This document shows, piece by piece, positions 32,853 to 41,115 of a stretch of DNA of 64,000 bases (the first letter of the stretch is position 1; each line of letters starts with the position of its first letter). A program made the translations under genes and the position numbers. The notes below the pieces were generated by a model, which worked only from the letters and a program-made list of their open reading frames with translations, searched no databases and was not told where the DNA came from. This stretch comes from Delftia tsuruhatensis NBRC 16741 (GTDB lineage Bacteria > Pseudomonadota > Gammaproteobacteria > Burkholderiales > Burkholderiaceae_C), in assembly GCF_001571325.1 (NCBI RefSeq), contig NZ_BCTO01000050.1:1-64000 (forward strand), written 5' to 3'.

Positions 32853-33476
32853 ATGCGCCGCCTGCAGCTTTTCTTCTACGGCAACGGCAACCTCGCCGGC
32901 CTGGCGCTGGCCCTGCTGGGGCCGGTGCTGCTGTTTGCCGGCGTGATCGGCGGCGGCTGGGGCTGGATCACGCTGGGGCTGTACGTCGCGGGCCTGCTGC
33001 TGGGCTGGGCCCTGCAGCCCGCGGGCGCCAGCTTCGAGCGGGCGCTGCAGCAGCACTGGAGCGCCGAGGACATCCGCGAACGCATCGACGAGCTGGTGCA
33101 AAAGGCCCGCCCGATGCTCACGCCCGAGATGCAAAAGCACCTGGACAGCGTGCGCGGCTCGGTGCACGAGGTGCTGCCCTCGCTGGCCGACGCCGGCCCG
33201 GTCTTCAACGACGGCCTGTTCACCGTGCGCGAGACGGTGCTGCAGTACCTGCCCGCCACGCTGTCGCACTATGCGGCGCTGCCGCCGCTGTTCCGTGTCA
33301 CCCAGCCCGTGCAGGACGGCAAGACGCCCAGGCAGCTGTTGACCGAGCAGCTGGCGCTGCTGGCCGGGCAGATGCAGCAGGTGGTGGCCCATGTGGCGGC
33401 CAGCGACGCGCAGGCGCTGCTGGCCAATGGCCGCTTCTTGAAGCAGAAGTTCGACCAGCCGGATTTCCTGAAGTGA
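32853..33476 (+). CDS. XpaC-like membrane protein
   Basis: The 207-residue protein begins with two TM helices (about residues 12-30 and 35-55) followed by a cytosolic helical domain with repeated Leu/Gln heptads. This layout fits the XpaC group (originally named for 5-bromo-4-chloroindolyl phosphate hydrolysis) that is often a neighbour of TelA. The function is unknown. It is last in the operon, 28 bp after the vWA lipoprotein gene. Confidence 0.65.
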   Translation: MRRLQLFFYGNGNLAGLALALLGPVLLFAGVIGGGWGWITLGLYVAGLLLGWALQPAGASFERALQQHWSAEDIRERIDELVQKARPMLTPEMQKHLDSVRGSVHEVLPSLADAGPVFNDGLFTVRETVLQYLPATLSHYAALPPLFRVTQPVQDGKTPRQLLTEQLALLAGQMQQVVAHVAASDAQALLANGRFLKQKFDQPDFLK

Positions 33477-33590
33477 GGCGCCTGCAGGGTCGTCCCGCCA
33501 CGCTGCGCGGACCCTGTGTTAGCATGCTCCGCCATGCAGCCTGCTGCATTCCCGTCTTCCAGACACCTGAACTCTCGATCCAAGACAGCC

Positions 33591-33644
33591 ATGAACGGTA
33601 CGCCCGTTTCGATCATCGTTGCACAGTGGTGGCGCTTCCAATAA
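33591..33644 (+). CDS. trpL: trp leader peptide with tandem Trp codons
   Basis: A 17-codon frame, MNGTPVSIIVAQWWRFQ, contains two consecutive Trp codons (33627-33632) near its end and lies 230 bp upstream of trpG. This is the standard form of a ribosome-stalling attenuator peptide. A perfect 7-bp hairpin overlaps its last codons and stop, and a stronger hairpin follows, so translation speed at the Trp codons could decide which structure forms. The frame is too short for gene finders. Confidence 0.85.
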   Translation: MNGTPVSIIVAQWWRFQ

Positions 33645-33702
33645 GGAAGCGGCACGTCGTCGCGGTTGCGTACCGCACCTTGCCGCCGTGACGGCAGCAA
33701 GG
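33633..33702 (+). promoter_or_regulatory. trp attenuator hairpins
   Basis: Hairpin 1:2 pairs CGCTTCC (33633-33639) with GGAAGCG (33645-33651) around the leader stop codon. Hairpin 3:4 pairs CCTTGCCGCCG (33678-33688) with CGGCAGCAAGG (33692-33702), 10 of 11 pairs with a 3-nt loop. No T-run follows the second stem, so it may act as a weak or Rho-assisted terminator or block translation. A T-run (33848-33852) occurs later, just before trpG. Confidence 0.6.
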
Positions 33703-33874
33703 CTCACTCAGCAGATGGCTCCCCGGCACGGCGGCTCCCAGAACCCAGGAGATTGCCCAGATGCCCTCAAATTCCCCCTTCCAGACCCAGGCAGCATTGC
33801 GCGCATTCCCGCGCCAGCCTTCGCTGCGGCATGCCCGCGCCACCCGTTTTTCCCTTTGAGACCCAGGAGCCGGT

Positions 33875-34462
33875 ATGACCAGACTGCTGATGATCGACAA
33901 CTACGACAGCTTCACCTACAACATCGTCCAGTACTTCGGCGAGCTGGGTGCCGATGTCGCCGTGGTGCGCAATGACGAGGCCACGCTGGACGAGGTGATC
34001 GCCCTGGTCGAGCGCGAGAAGATCGACCGCCTGGTGATCTCGCCCGGCCCCTGCTCGCCGGCCGAAGCCGGTATTTCCGTGGCGGCCATCCAGCACTTCG
34101 CGGGCCGCCTGCCCATCCTGGGCGTGTGCCTGGGCCATCAGAGCATTGGCGCGGCCTTCGGCGGCGACATCGTGCGCGCGGGCCAGCAGATGCATGGCAA
34201 GACCAGCGTCATCACCACCGACCGCAAGGGCGTGTTCGCCGACCTGCCCGAGCAGTTCACGGTCAACCGCTACCACTCGCTGGCCATCGCGCGCTCCAGC
34301 CTGCCCGCATGCCTGGAGATCACGGCCACCAGCGAGGACGGCGAGATCCAGGGCGTGCGCCACACCAGCCTGGCCATCGAGGGCGTGCAATTCCACCCCG
34401 AGAGCATCCTCACCGAGCATGGCCATGCCATGCTCAAGAATTTCCTGGAACAGAAGGCCTGA
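33875..34462 (+). CDS. trpG: Anthranilate synthase component II (glutamine amidotransferase)
   Basis: The 195-residue class I glutaminase releases ammonia from glutamine for TrpE. The catalytic triad is Cys85 (GVCLGHQ), His174 and Glu176 (FHPES). SPGPCSP near residue 56 is typical of TrpG/PabA, so a shared role in p-aminobenzoate synthesis is possible. CAGGAG precedes the ATG. It heads trpGDC behind the trpL leader; its partner trpE is 20.6 kb upstream on the same strand. Confidence 0.97.
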   Translation: MTRLLMIDNYDSFTYNIVQYFGELGADVAVVRNDEATLDEVIALVEREKIDRLVISPGPCSPAEAGISVAAIQHFAGRLPILGVCLGHQSIGAAFGGDIVRAGQQMHGKTSVITTDRKGVFADLPEQFTVNRYHSLAIARSSLPACLEITATSEDGEIQGVRHTSLAIEGVQFHPESILTEHGHAMLKNFLEQKA

Positions 34463-34491
34463 GCAGGCCGGCACCCAACCGAGACACCGCA

Positions 34492-35526
34492 ATGACCCAG
34501 ATCACCCCCCAGGAAGCGCTGCAGCGCACCATCGAGCACCGCGAAATCTTCCACGACGAGATGCTGCACCTGATGCGCCTGATCATGCGCGGCGAGCTGT
34601 CGCCCGTGATGACGGCGGCCATCGTCACCGGCCTGCGCGTGAAGAAGGAGACCATCGGCGAGATCACGGCCGCGGCCGAGGTCATGCGCGAGTTCTCCAA
34701 CAAGGTCCATGTGGAGGACAAGCGCCACCTGGTGGACATCGTGGGCACGGGCGGCGATGGCGCCAACACCTTCAACATCTCCACCTGCTCCATCTTCGTG
34801 ATCGCGGCGGCGGGCGGCAAGGTCAGCAAGCACGGCGGGCGCAGCGTCAGCAGCAAGAGCGGCAGCGCCGACGCCATGGAGGCGCTGGGCGTCAACATCC
34901 AGCTCAGCCCCGAGCAGATCGCGCGCAGCATCGCCGACGTGGGCATCGGCTTCATGTTCGCGCCCAACCACCACCCGGCCATGAAGAACGTGGCGCCCGT
35001 GCGCAAGGAGCTGGGCGTACGCACCATCTTCAACATCCTGGGCCCGCTGACCAATCCGGCCAGCGCGCCCAACATCCTCATGGGCGTGTTCCACGAGGAC
35101 CTGGTCGGCATCCAGGTGCGCGCGCTGCAGCGCCTGGGCGCCGAGCACGCCATCGTGGTCTATGGCCGCGACGGCCTGGACGAGATCAGCCTGGGCGCGG
35201 GCACCCTGGTGGGCGAGCTCAAGGACGGCGTGGTGCGCGAGTACGAGATCCATCCCGAGGACTTCGGCCTGCGCATGGTGGGCACGCGCGCCTTCAAGGT
35301 GGACAATCCCGAGGAATCCAAGGCCATGCTGCTGGGCGTGCTCCATGGCGAAAAGAGTGCCGCGCGCGACATCGTCTGCCTGAACGCGGGTGCCGCCCTG
35401 TATGCGGCCAACGTGGCCTCCAGCATCGAGGACGGCATGGCCCGCGCCCAGGCGGCGCTGGACAGCGGCGCTGCCCTGGCCAAGCTCAACGAACTCGTGG
35501 CCTACACGGCCCGGCTGACGGCCTGA
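34492..35526 (+). CDS. trpD: Anthranilate phosphoribosyltransferase
   Basis: The 344-residue enzyme joins anthranilate to PRPP, the second step of tryptophan synthesis. It carries the PRPP-binding loop DIVGTGGDGANTFNIST, KHGGRSVSSKSGSAD and NILGPLTNPA, and the conserved YGRDGLDE segment. It is 29 bp after trpG and 50 bp before trpC in the same operon. Confidence 0.97.
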   Translation: MTQITPQEALQRTIEHREIFHDEMLHLMRLIMRGELSPVMTAAIVTGLRVKKETIGEITAAAEVMREFSNKVHVEDKRHLVDIVGTGGDGANTFNISTCSIFVIAAAGGKVSKHGGRSVSSKSGSADAMEALGVNIQLSPEQIARSIADVGIGFMFAPNHHPAMKNVAPVRKELGVRTIFNILGPLTNPASAPNILMGVFHEDLVGIQVRALQRLGAEHAIVVYGRDGLDEISLGAGTLVGELKDGVVREYEIHPEDFGLRMVGTRAFKVDNPEESKAMLLGVLHGEKSAARDIVCLNAGAALYAANVASSIEDGMARAQAALDSGAALAKLNELVAYTARLTA

Positions 35527-35576
35527 GCCGCGCAGCCCCCATCGACCACCGAATACAAGAAACCAAGGAAAGCAAC

Positions 35577-36380
35577 GTGTCCGACATCCTCAAGCAAATC
35601 TGCGACGTGAAAGTGCAGGAAGTGGCGGCCGCCCAGAAGCGCATGCCCTTCGCGGACATGCGCCGCGACGCCGAAAGCCGCGTGCTCACGCGCGACTTCG
35701 TGGGCGCGCTGCGCGCCAAGATCGCCGCCGGCCATGCCGGCGTGATCGCCGAGATCAAGAAGGCCAGCCCCAGCAAGGGCGTGATCCGCGAGGACTTCAT
35801 CCCCGCCGACATCGCGCAAAGCTATGCCGATGGCGACGGCAAGGGCGTCAGCGCCGCCTGCCTCTCGGTGCTGACCGACAAGCAGTTCTTCCAGGGCAGC
35901 GTGGACTATCTCAAGCAGGCGCGCGCCAGCTGCCACCTGCCCGTGCTGCGCAAGGACTTCATGGTCGATCCCTACCAGATCTACGAATCGCGGGCCATGG
36001 GCGCCGACTGCGTGCTGCTGATCGCCGCCTGCCTGGACGACGCGCAGATGGCCGAGATGGAACAGATCGCCCACAGCCTGGACATGGCCGTGCTGGTCGA
36101 GGTGCACGACGGCGCCGAGCTGGACCGCGCCCTGCGCCTCAAGACCCCGCTGGTGGGCATCAACAACCGCAACCTGCGCAGCTTCGAGGTCAGCATACAG
36201 ACCACGCTGGACCTGCAAAAGAACGTGCCGGCAGACCGCCTGCTGGTCACCGAGTCGGGCATCGGCAGCCGCGAGGACGTCAAGGCCATGCGCGATGCCG
36301 GTATCCACGGCTTCCTGGTGGGCGAGGCCTTCATGCGCGCCAAGGAGCCGGGAGAGGCGCTGGCCAAGCTGTTTGCCTAA
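35577..36380 (+). CDS. trpC: Indole-3-glycerol phosphate synthase
   Basis: The 267-residue TIM-barrel enzyme converts CdRP to indole-3-glycerol phosphate. Motifs EIKKASPSKGVIRE, CLSVLTDKQFFQG, VLRKDFMVDPYQIYE, GINNRNLRSF and ESGIGSREDV hold the catalytic Lys and Glu residues. The start is GTG, chosen because AAGGAAAG lies 7 nt upstream and MSDIL matches the family N-terminus; no ATG fits. Its stop overlaps the convergent hipB gene by 4 bp. trpF, trpB and trpA are not in the window. Confidence 0.97.
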   Translation: MSDILKQICDVKVQEVAAAQKRMPFADMRRDAESRVLTRDFVGALRAKIAAGHAGVIAEIKKASPSKGVIREDFIPADIAQSYADGDGKGVSAACLSVLTDKQFFQGSVDYLKQARASCHLPVLRKDFMVDPYQIYESRAMGADCVLLIAACLDDAQMAEMEQIAHSLDMAVLVEVHDGAELDRALRLKTPLVGINNRNLRSFEVSIQTTLDLQKNVPADRLLVTESGIGSREDVKAMRDAGIHGFLVGEAFMRAKEPGEALAKLFA

Positions 36381-36700
36381 GACGCGTCGTTGTGCGGGCC
36401 GGCCGGTGAATCCGGGGTCCGCACGATGCGCACCACCCCGAGCTTGAGCCCCAGCATGGCCAAGATGCGGTTCATGGTCTGCACGCTGCCTTCGCTGCGC
36501 TCCTGCTCGATGTCCTGCAGCGTTCTATAGGAAACGCCGCAAAGCTTGGCCATCTCGGCCGTGGTCAGCCGCATGGTCTTCTTCAGATGCCGCACGGCCT
36601 GCGGCAAAGACCATTCGGGGTGGGCCAGCACATCGTCAATAGCCTGCCTGCGCAGCTCCAGCTGCTGGGCAATGGGAATGGGGGTGAAACGCTTGTCCAT
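36377..36700 (-). CDS. hipB: HipB-like XRE antitoxin
   Basis: The 107-residue protein has a helix-turn-helix of the Cro/CI type (MRLTTAEMAKLCGVSYRTLQDIEQER, residues 43-68) preceded by a 40-residue extension and followed by a short strand region (LGLKLGVVRIVR) that would pair in a HipB-like dimer. It begins 5 bp after the hipA stop, so the toxin gene comes first, the reverse of E. coli hipBA. It would repress the shared promoter and bind HipA. Confidence 0.85.
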   Translation of the reverse strand: MDKRFTPIPIAQQLELRRQAIDDVLAHPEWSLPQAVRHLKKTMRLTTAEMAKLCGVSYRTLQDIEQERSEGSVQTMNRILAMLGLKLGVVRIVRTPDSPAGPHNDAS

Positions 36701-36705
36701 GGTCT

Positions 36706-38034
36706 TCAGCGCAGCGCAGCGAGCTCCTGCGCACGTGCCAGGAGGGCGGGACGCAGGTGGCCGAGAACCTCGGGCTCCAGCCCTAGCGCCAGACCGTCTG
36801 CGGCGATGCGCTCCAGCGCGGGAATCATGGCCTTGAGGCCTTTCACCAGTGGATCGCGCTGCAACGGATCCGACTGCGTGCCCCGGCGTTTTCGAGGGAG
36901 CTGCGCGGCCAGCGCACAGACGCTATCCAGCACACGGCCCCAATCGGGCCGGCCGCCCTGTTCATCCCGCCAGCGGATGCGTCGGGCAATGCCGTCCGGG
37001 TGGAGATACATGGGCGCAAAGTCGTACAGGGGCGTGAGCGCGATGCGGCCATCGAAACCGCGCTGCACGGCGGTGTTGCGCGCGTGGTTGTCCTTGTTGC
37101 CCAGGGCCAGGTTGGCAATGTCGCGTTTGATGTATTCGAGCACTTCCTGCTGCGGGTGGCTGCAGTGCCGCATCAGCTCCAGGCAGACCGTGTCATGGTC
37201 GGGCACGGCTTCGAAGCCTGGCATGCCGGTCAGCGTGGCAATGCTTTCCTGCGCCAGTCGCGTGACCGCGCCCCGGTGCACCTGCCGGTCAAACCGTCGT
37301 ATGAACAGCGCACGCTGGTGCAACTCCAGCGGTGCATGCACCCGCAGTCCCAGATCGGCGGCCAGACGCATATAGGTGGCCTCATGCCTGAGGATGCAGG
37401 CCAGCTGCGGGTCGGTGCCGCGTCCGAACTTGACGATGTAGTGCTGCACCGCCTGCTCGTCCGCAAGGGTGTGGTCCAGGTACAGCAGACCATCCTGGGC
37501 GCGTGTCAGCAGCACCTTGGGCCACTCGCCTTGTATTCCGGAGGACCCGGCAACAAACAGGCCATGCGAGGCAAGGTACTCGGAGAACTCGTCGCCGCGT
37601 TGCGCAACCTCCTCGTCGGTGAACCCGCGCATGCCTCCCCCATGGTTGCCCAGCCATTGCGCCGCTTCCTTGACGCGCAGGTTTCCTATGGGGTTACCTG
37701 CCCCGGCCAGCAGCAACTGCCAGTCGGCAACCGCACCTGCCAGGGGAGATTGGCCCAGGCGTTGCAGCAGCTCGCGCCGACCAAAGCCTTGAGGCAGCAT
37801 GTCGATCAGAAAGACTGGCCAATGCACCTGCTGCAGGGGCTCCAGCCCCACAGGCCAACGGGCACAAAGGGCGCGGGCATCGGTGGCGCCCGCATGCTGG
37901 ACCGCCCAGTCCACGGTATAGCCCGAGTAGGTGCTGGCCTTCCAGCCTTCTCCTTGCTGCCCGCGCAGGTCCACGCTCGCGACGTCGTGCCAGGCGCTGC
38001 AGTGGTGCAGTTGTAGAGTGCAGTTTGCGGTCAT
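36706..38034 (-). CDS. hipA: HipA-family serine/threonine kinase toxin
   Basis: The 442-residue protein has the HipA layout: an N-terminal couple domain, the autophosphorylation/nucleotide loop GSSGIQGEWPKVLL (163-176), Lys202 in KFGRG, the catalytic loop GNKDNHARN (Asp315) and the metal-binding DFA (338-340). E. coli HipA phosphorylates glutamyl-tRNA synthetase; the target of this divergent member is unknown. The predicted promoter places transcription start only a few bases before the ATG, so the mRNA may be leaderless. GC content is lower than in neighbouring genes, in line with acquisition. Confidence 0.88.
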   Translation of the reverse strand: MTANCTLQLHHCSAWHDVASVDLRGQQGEGWKASTYSGYTVDWAVQHAGATDARALCARWPVGLEPLQQVHWPVFLIDMLPQGFGRRELLQRLGQSPLAGAVADWQLLLAGAGNPIGNLRVKEAAQWLGNHGGGMRGFTDEEVAQRGDEFSEYLASHGLFVAGSSGIQGEWPKVLLTRAQDGLLYLDHTLADEQAVQHYIVKFGRGTDPQLACILRHEATYMRLAADLGLRVHAPLELHQRALFIRRFDRQVHRGAVTRLAQESIATLTGMPGFEAVPDHDTVCLELMRHCSHPQQEVLEYIKRDIANLALGNKDNHARNTAVQRGFDGRIALTPLYDFAPMYLHPDGIARRIRWRDEQGGRPDWGRVLDSVCALAAQLPRKRRGTQSDPLQRDPLVKGLKAMIPALERIAADGLALGLEPEVLGHLRPALLARAQELAALR

Positions 38035-38098
38035 TTACACGAAATTCTAGGTAAAGCATTGGGCTGACTCAAGGTTTTTCGTATGTTTTTCCGTGTAA
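38035..38098 (-). promoter_or_regulatory. hipAB promoter with inverted TTACACG arms
   Basis: On the minus strand TTGAGT (38072-38067) and TAGAAT (38049-38044) are spaced 17 bp, a good sigma-70 promoter ending just before the hipA ATG. TTACACG (38035-38041) and CGTGTAA (38092-38098) form an inverted pair about 50 bp apart flanking the promoter, plausible HipB operators. The remaining 38099-38267 shows no feature I can support. Confidence 0.6.
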
Positions 38099-38267
38099 CC
38101 ATTGTCTGTCTTTAGGACGCCATTGGAGGCGGACGTACCTCCCCGCCGCAGGGAAAGGTATGCTTGCCGTGATCCAACAGGCATGGCGCTTGCGCCCATG
38201 CATTTCAGCTGTACTTTTTTGAGGGAGGCTGCTGCCTCGGCATGTGGCGGCGGTGCCCCCATCCGCC

Positions 38268-38999
38268 ATGGCCCTTCAAGACGACGCAATCGCCCCGGCG
38301 CAAGCCGACCAACTCCAATCCGCCGATCCCGCCGACTGGCCCGTTGCGCCCGACTGGCAGCCCCTGGTCGAGGACTTCTTCGCGGGTGCCACGGGCCAGC
38401 AGCTGCTGACCTTTCTGCACCAGCGCCTGGAAGCCGGCGCCGTGATCTTTCCGCCCCAGCCGCTGCGCGCGCTGGAGCTGACACCGCCCGATGAGGTGCG
38501 CGTGGTCATCCTGGGGCAGGACCCCTACCACGGCCGGGGGCAGGCCGAAGGCCTGTCGTTCTCGGTGGCGCCGGGCGTGCGCATGCCGCCCTCGCTGCAG
38601 AACATCTTCAAGGAGATGCAGCGTGACCTGGGCGTGCCCTTCCCGCCGTTCCCCAACCCGGGCGGCAGCCTGGTCAAGTGGGCCAGGAACGGCGTGCTGC
38701 TGCTCAACACCTGTCTCACGGTGGAGGAAGGCCAGGCGGCCAGTCACTCGGGCAAGGGATGGGAGCTGCTGACCGATGCGGTGATCCGGCACATCGCCCA
38801 GGGCACGCGCCCCGTGGTCTTCATGCTCTGGGGCAGCCATGCGCAGTCCAAGCGCGCCTTCATTCCGGCCGACCGGGGCCATCTGGTGCTGACCAGCAAC
38901 CATCCCTCGCCGCTGTCGGCGCTGCGCCCGCCCGTGCCCTTCATCGGCAACGGGCACTTCGGCAAGGCGCGCGACTTCCGCGCCCAGCACGGTTACTGA
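38268..38999 (+). CDS. ung: Uracil-DNA glycosylase
   Basis: The 243-residue family-1 enzyme removes uracil from DNA. It has the water-activating loop GQDPYHG (83-89, Asp85) and the minor-groove loop HPSPLSALR (His212). Start ATG 38268 is chosen, but a GTG at 38244 in the same frame is possible since a GGGAGG lies at 38223-38228. The 3' end overlaps the convergent alkylsulfatase-like gene by 7 bp. Confidence 0.96.
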   Translation: MALQDDAIAPAQADQLQSADPADWPVAPDWQPLVEDFFAGATGQQLLTFLHQRLEAGAVIFPPQPLRALELTPPDEVRVVILGQDPYHGRGQAEGLSFSVAPGVRMPPSLQNIFKEMQRDLGVPFPPFPNPGGSLVKWARNGVLLLNTCLTVEEGQAASHSGKGWELLTDAVIRHIAQGTRPVVFMLWGSHAQSKRAFIPADRGHLVLTSNHPSPLSALRPPVPFIGNGHFGKARDFRAQHGY

Positions 39000-41026
39000 G
39001 CGGCCCGCTCGGGGCGTGGCTCCACGATGGGGAACACGCTGTCGAAGCGGTCCAGCATGGACATGAGCGCCGCTACCTTGGAGGCGTCGCCCTCGATGCG
39101 CAGCTGGCCGCTCTTGATGGCCTCGGCCATCGTGGTCTCCTGGCCTGCAATGGCGTCCAGCGTGGCGCGCGTCAGGCGCAGGCTGGCATGGGCGGCGGGC
39201 GCAAGGCCCGGGCTCTGGGTGAGTGCGCTGTTCTCCAGGTTCAGGCTGCGCTGCTCGCCGGTGTCGGTGAAGGTCCAGTTGAGCACGATGCGCTGGCCTG
39301 CGGCCTTGCCCGCGTCCAGCCGCACGCCCAGGTAGTCGAAGAACATCTCCAGCGGCAGGCTGCGCACCAGGTCGCGCGCGGTGCTGCCGGGCCTGGGCAG
39401 CTGGGGCACGCCCTGGCGCAGTTCCGCCGCGCCCTGCAGGAAGGCGTTGCGGGCCGTGGCCGATTCCATCTGGTAGCCCAGCTGTTCATAGGCATTGGCC
39501 GCCAGGCGGCGTGCTGCCTGGTTGGCCGGGTCGGCGAAGACCAGTTGCGAGGCGATCTGCGCAACCCAGCGGTATTCGCCGCGCTCGTAGTCGGCCTGCG
39601 CACGGCGCAGCACGGCGTCGGCGCCACCCATGTATTCCACGGTCTTGCGTGCGGCGGGCACGGGCGGCAGCGCCTCCAGCTGGGCCGGGTTGCCTTCGTA
39701 GTAGCCCAGGTAGTGCTGGTAGATGGCGCGGATGTTGTGGCGCAGGTGGCCGTAGAAGGCATGTGTGGCGCCGTCGCGGGCCAGGGATTCGGGCATCTTC
39801 AGCATCTCGGCGATCTCCGAGCCCACGTAGCCGTGGTTCATGAGGCGCACGGTCTGGTCGTGCAGGTATTTGTAGGTGTCGCGCTGGCCGGCCAGCATGC
39901 GCTGCAGCCGGGGCTGGCCCCAGACCGGCCAGTGGTGCTGGGCAATCATGATCTCGGCCTTGCCACCATAGGCGTGCAGGGCGTCGTTCAGGTGGCGCGA
40001 CCAGCCCAGCGCATCGCGCACCTGGGCGCCGCGCAGCGGCAGCAGGTTGTGCTGGGTGTGCACGGCGATCTCGGCCATGTTCAGCACCTTGAGCTGGGGG
40101 TAGTACATGATCATCTCGGCCGGCGCCTCGGCCCCGGGCGTGAGCGCGAACTCGATGTCCACGCCGTCGATGCGCAGGGTCTCGCGCGGCTCGTCGATCA
40201 CGCGCGTGGGCGCGATCAGTCCCATGGTGCCGGGCGCACCCGCCTTGCCCAGCCCTGCGTCCACCTGTCCCCTGGCATCGCGCGGCAGCAGCATGCCGAA
40301 CTGGTAGAGCGCGCGCCGGCCCATGGCGTGGCCGGCGATCACGTTCTCGCCCACGGCCTCGGCCATGAAGCCCGCCGGGGCGATGACCTGCACGCGGCCC
40401 GCATCCACCTCTTCCTGGCGCACCACGCCGCGCACGCCGCCGAAATGGTCCACATGGCTGTGCGAGTAGATGACGGCCACCACGGGCTTGCGCGGTCGGT
40501 GCTGGTAGTACAGGTCCATGGCGGCCTGGGCGGTCTCGGTGTACATCAGCGGATCGACCACGATCAGGCCGGTCTCGCCCTCGATGATGCTCATGTTCGA
40601 CAGGTCCAGGCCGCGCACCTGGTAGAGCCTGTCGGTCACCTGGAACAGGCCGCTGACGCGGTTGCGCTGTGCCTGGCGCCACAGCGCGGGGTGCACGGTG
40701 TCGGGCGCCTGGTCCTGCTGCAGGAATGCATAGGCCTGCATGCCCCAGATGGGCCGGCCCTGGGCATTGCGCACCACCAGCGCATCCGCCGAGGCGATCA
40801 GGCCGCGTTGCGCGTCCTCCATGGCCTGGGCGTCGTCCTGAGGCTGCTGCGCCAGCGCAGCCTGCTGGGCCGCGCGCGTGGCCGCGCTGGCTGCCTGTGG
40901 CCGGGCCATGTCGGAGACCGGCAGGCTGCTGCCTGCGCAGGCGCTCAGCAGGGCGGCGGCGGCCAGGCAGGCCAGCAGGCGGCAAGGGCGCGCCAGCGCG
41001 CGGGGCAGGGGGTGTGAGGCTTGCAT
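38993..41026 (-). CDS. SdsA1-type metallo-beta-lactamase-fold alkylsulfatase
   Basis: The 677-residue protein has a signal with a lipobox-like LSAC near residue 30, a metallo-beta-lactamase domain with the zinc motif HSHVDH (189-194) and later GHAMG/EIAVHTQHN histidines, an alkylsulfatase dimerisation domain, and a C-terminal SCP2-like domain (KSGQLRIEGDASKVAALMSM). Relatives hydrolyse sodium dodecyl sulfate and other alkyl sulfates. ATG 41026 follows a GGAG site. It is divergent from the Crp/Fnr-type regulator gene 89 bp away, the likely controller. The listed substrate class is by homology only. Confidence 0.9.
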   Translation of the reverse strand: MQASHPLPRALARPCRLLACLAAAALLSACAGSSLPVSDMARPQAASAATRAAQQAALAQQPQDDAQAMEDAQRGLIASADALVVRNAQGRPIWGMQAYAFLQQDQAPDTVHPALWRQAQRNRVSGLFQVTDRLYQVRGLDLSNMSIIEGETGLIVVDPLMYTETAQAAMDLYYQHRPRKPVVAVIYSHSHVDHFGGVRGVVRQEEVDAGRVQVIAPAGFMAEAVGENVIAGHAMGRRALYQFGMLLPRDARGQVDAGLGKAGAPGTMGLIAPTRVIDEPRETLRIDGVDIEFALTPGAEAPAEMIMYYPQLKVLNMAEIAVHTQHNLLPLRGAQVRDALGWSRHLNDALHAYGGKAEIMIAQHHWPVWGQPRLQRMLAGQRDTYKYLHDQTVRLMNHGYVGSEIAEMLKMPESLARDGATHAFYGHLRHNIRAIYQHYLGYYEGNPAQLEALPPVPAARKTVEYMGGADAVLRRAQADYERGEYRWVAQIASQLVFADPANQAARRLAANAYEQLGYQMESATARNAFLQGAAELRQGVPQLPRPGSTARDLVRSLPLEMFFDYLGVRLDAGKAAGQRIVLNWTFTDTGEQRSLNLENSALTQSPGLAPAAHASLRLTRATLDAIAGQETTMAEAIKSGQLRIEGDASKVAALMSMLDRFDSVFPIVEPRPERAAQ

Positions 41027-41115
41027 GGGAAGGTCTCCTGGCATGTGTTCGATGTCAGCGGCGAAAATACGCAGGCCCGCCGGCTGTGTCTGTCAGCCAC
41101 CCGACATCCCTTTCC

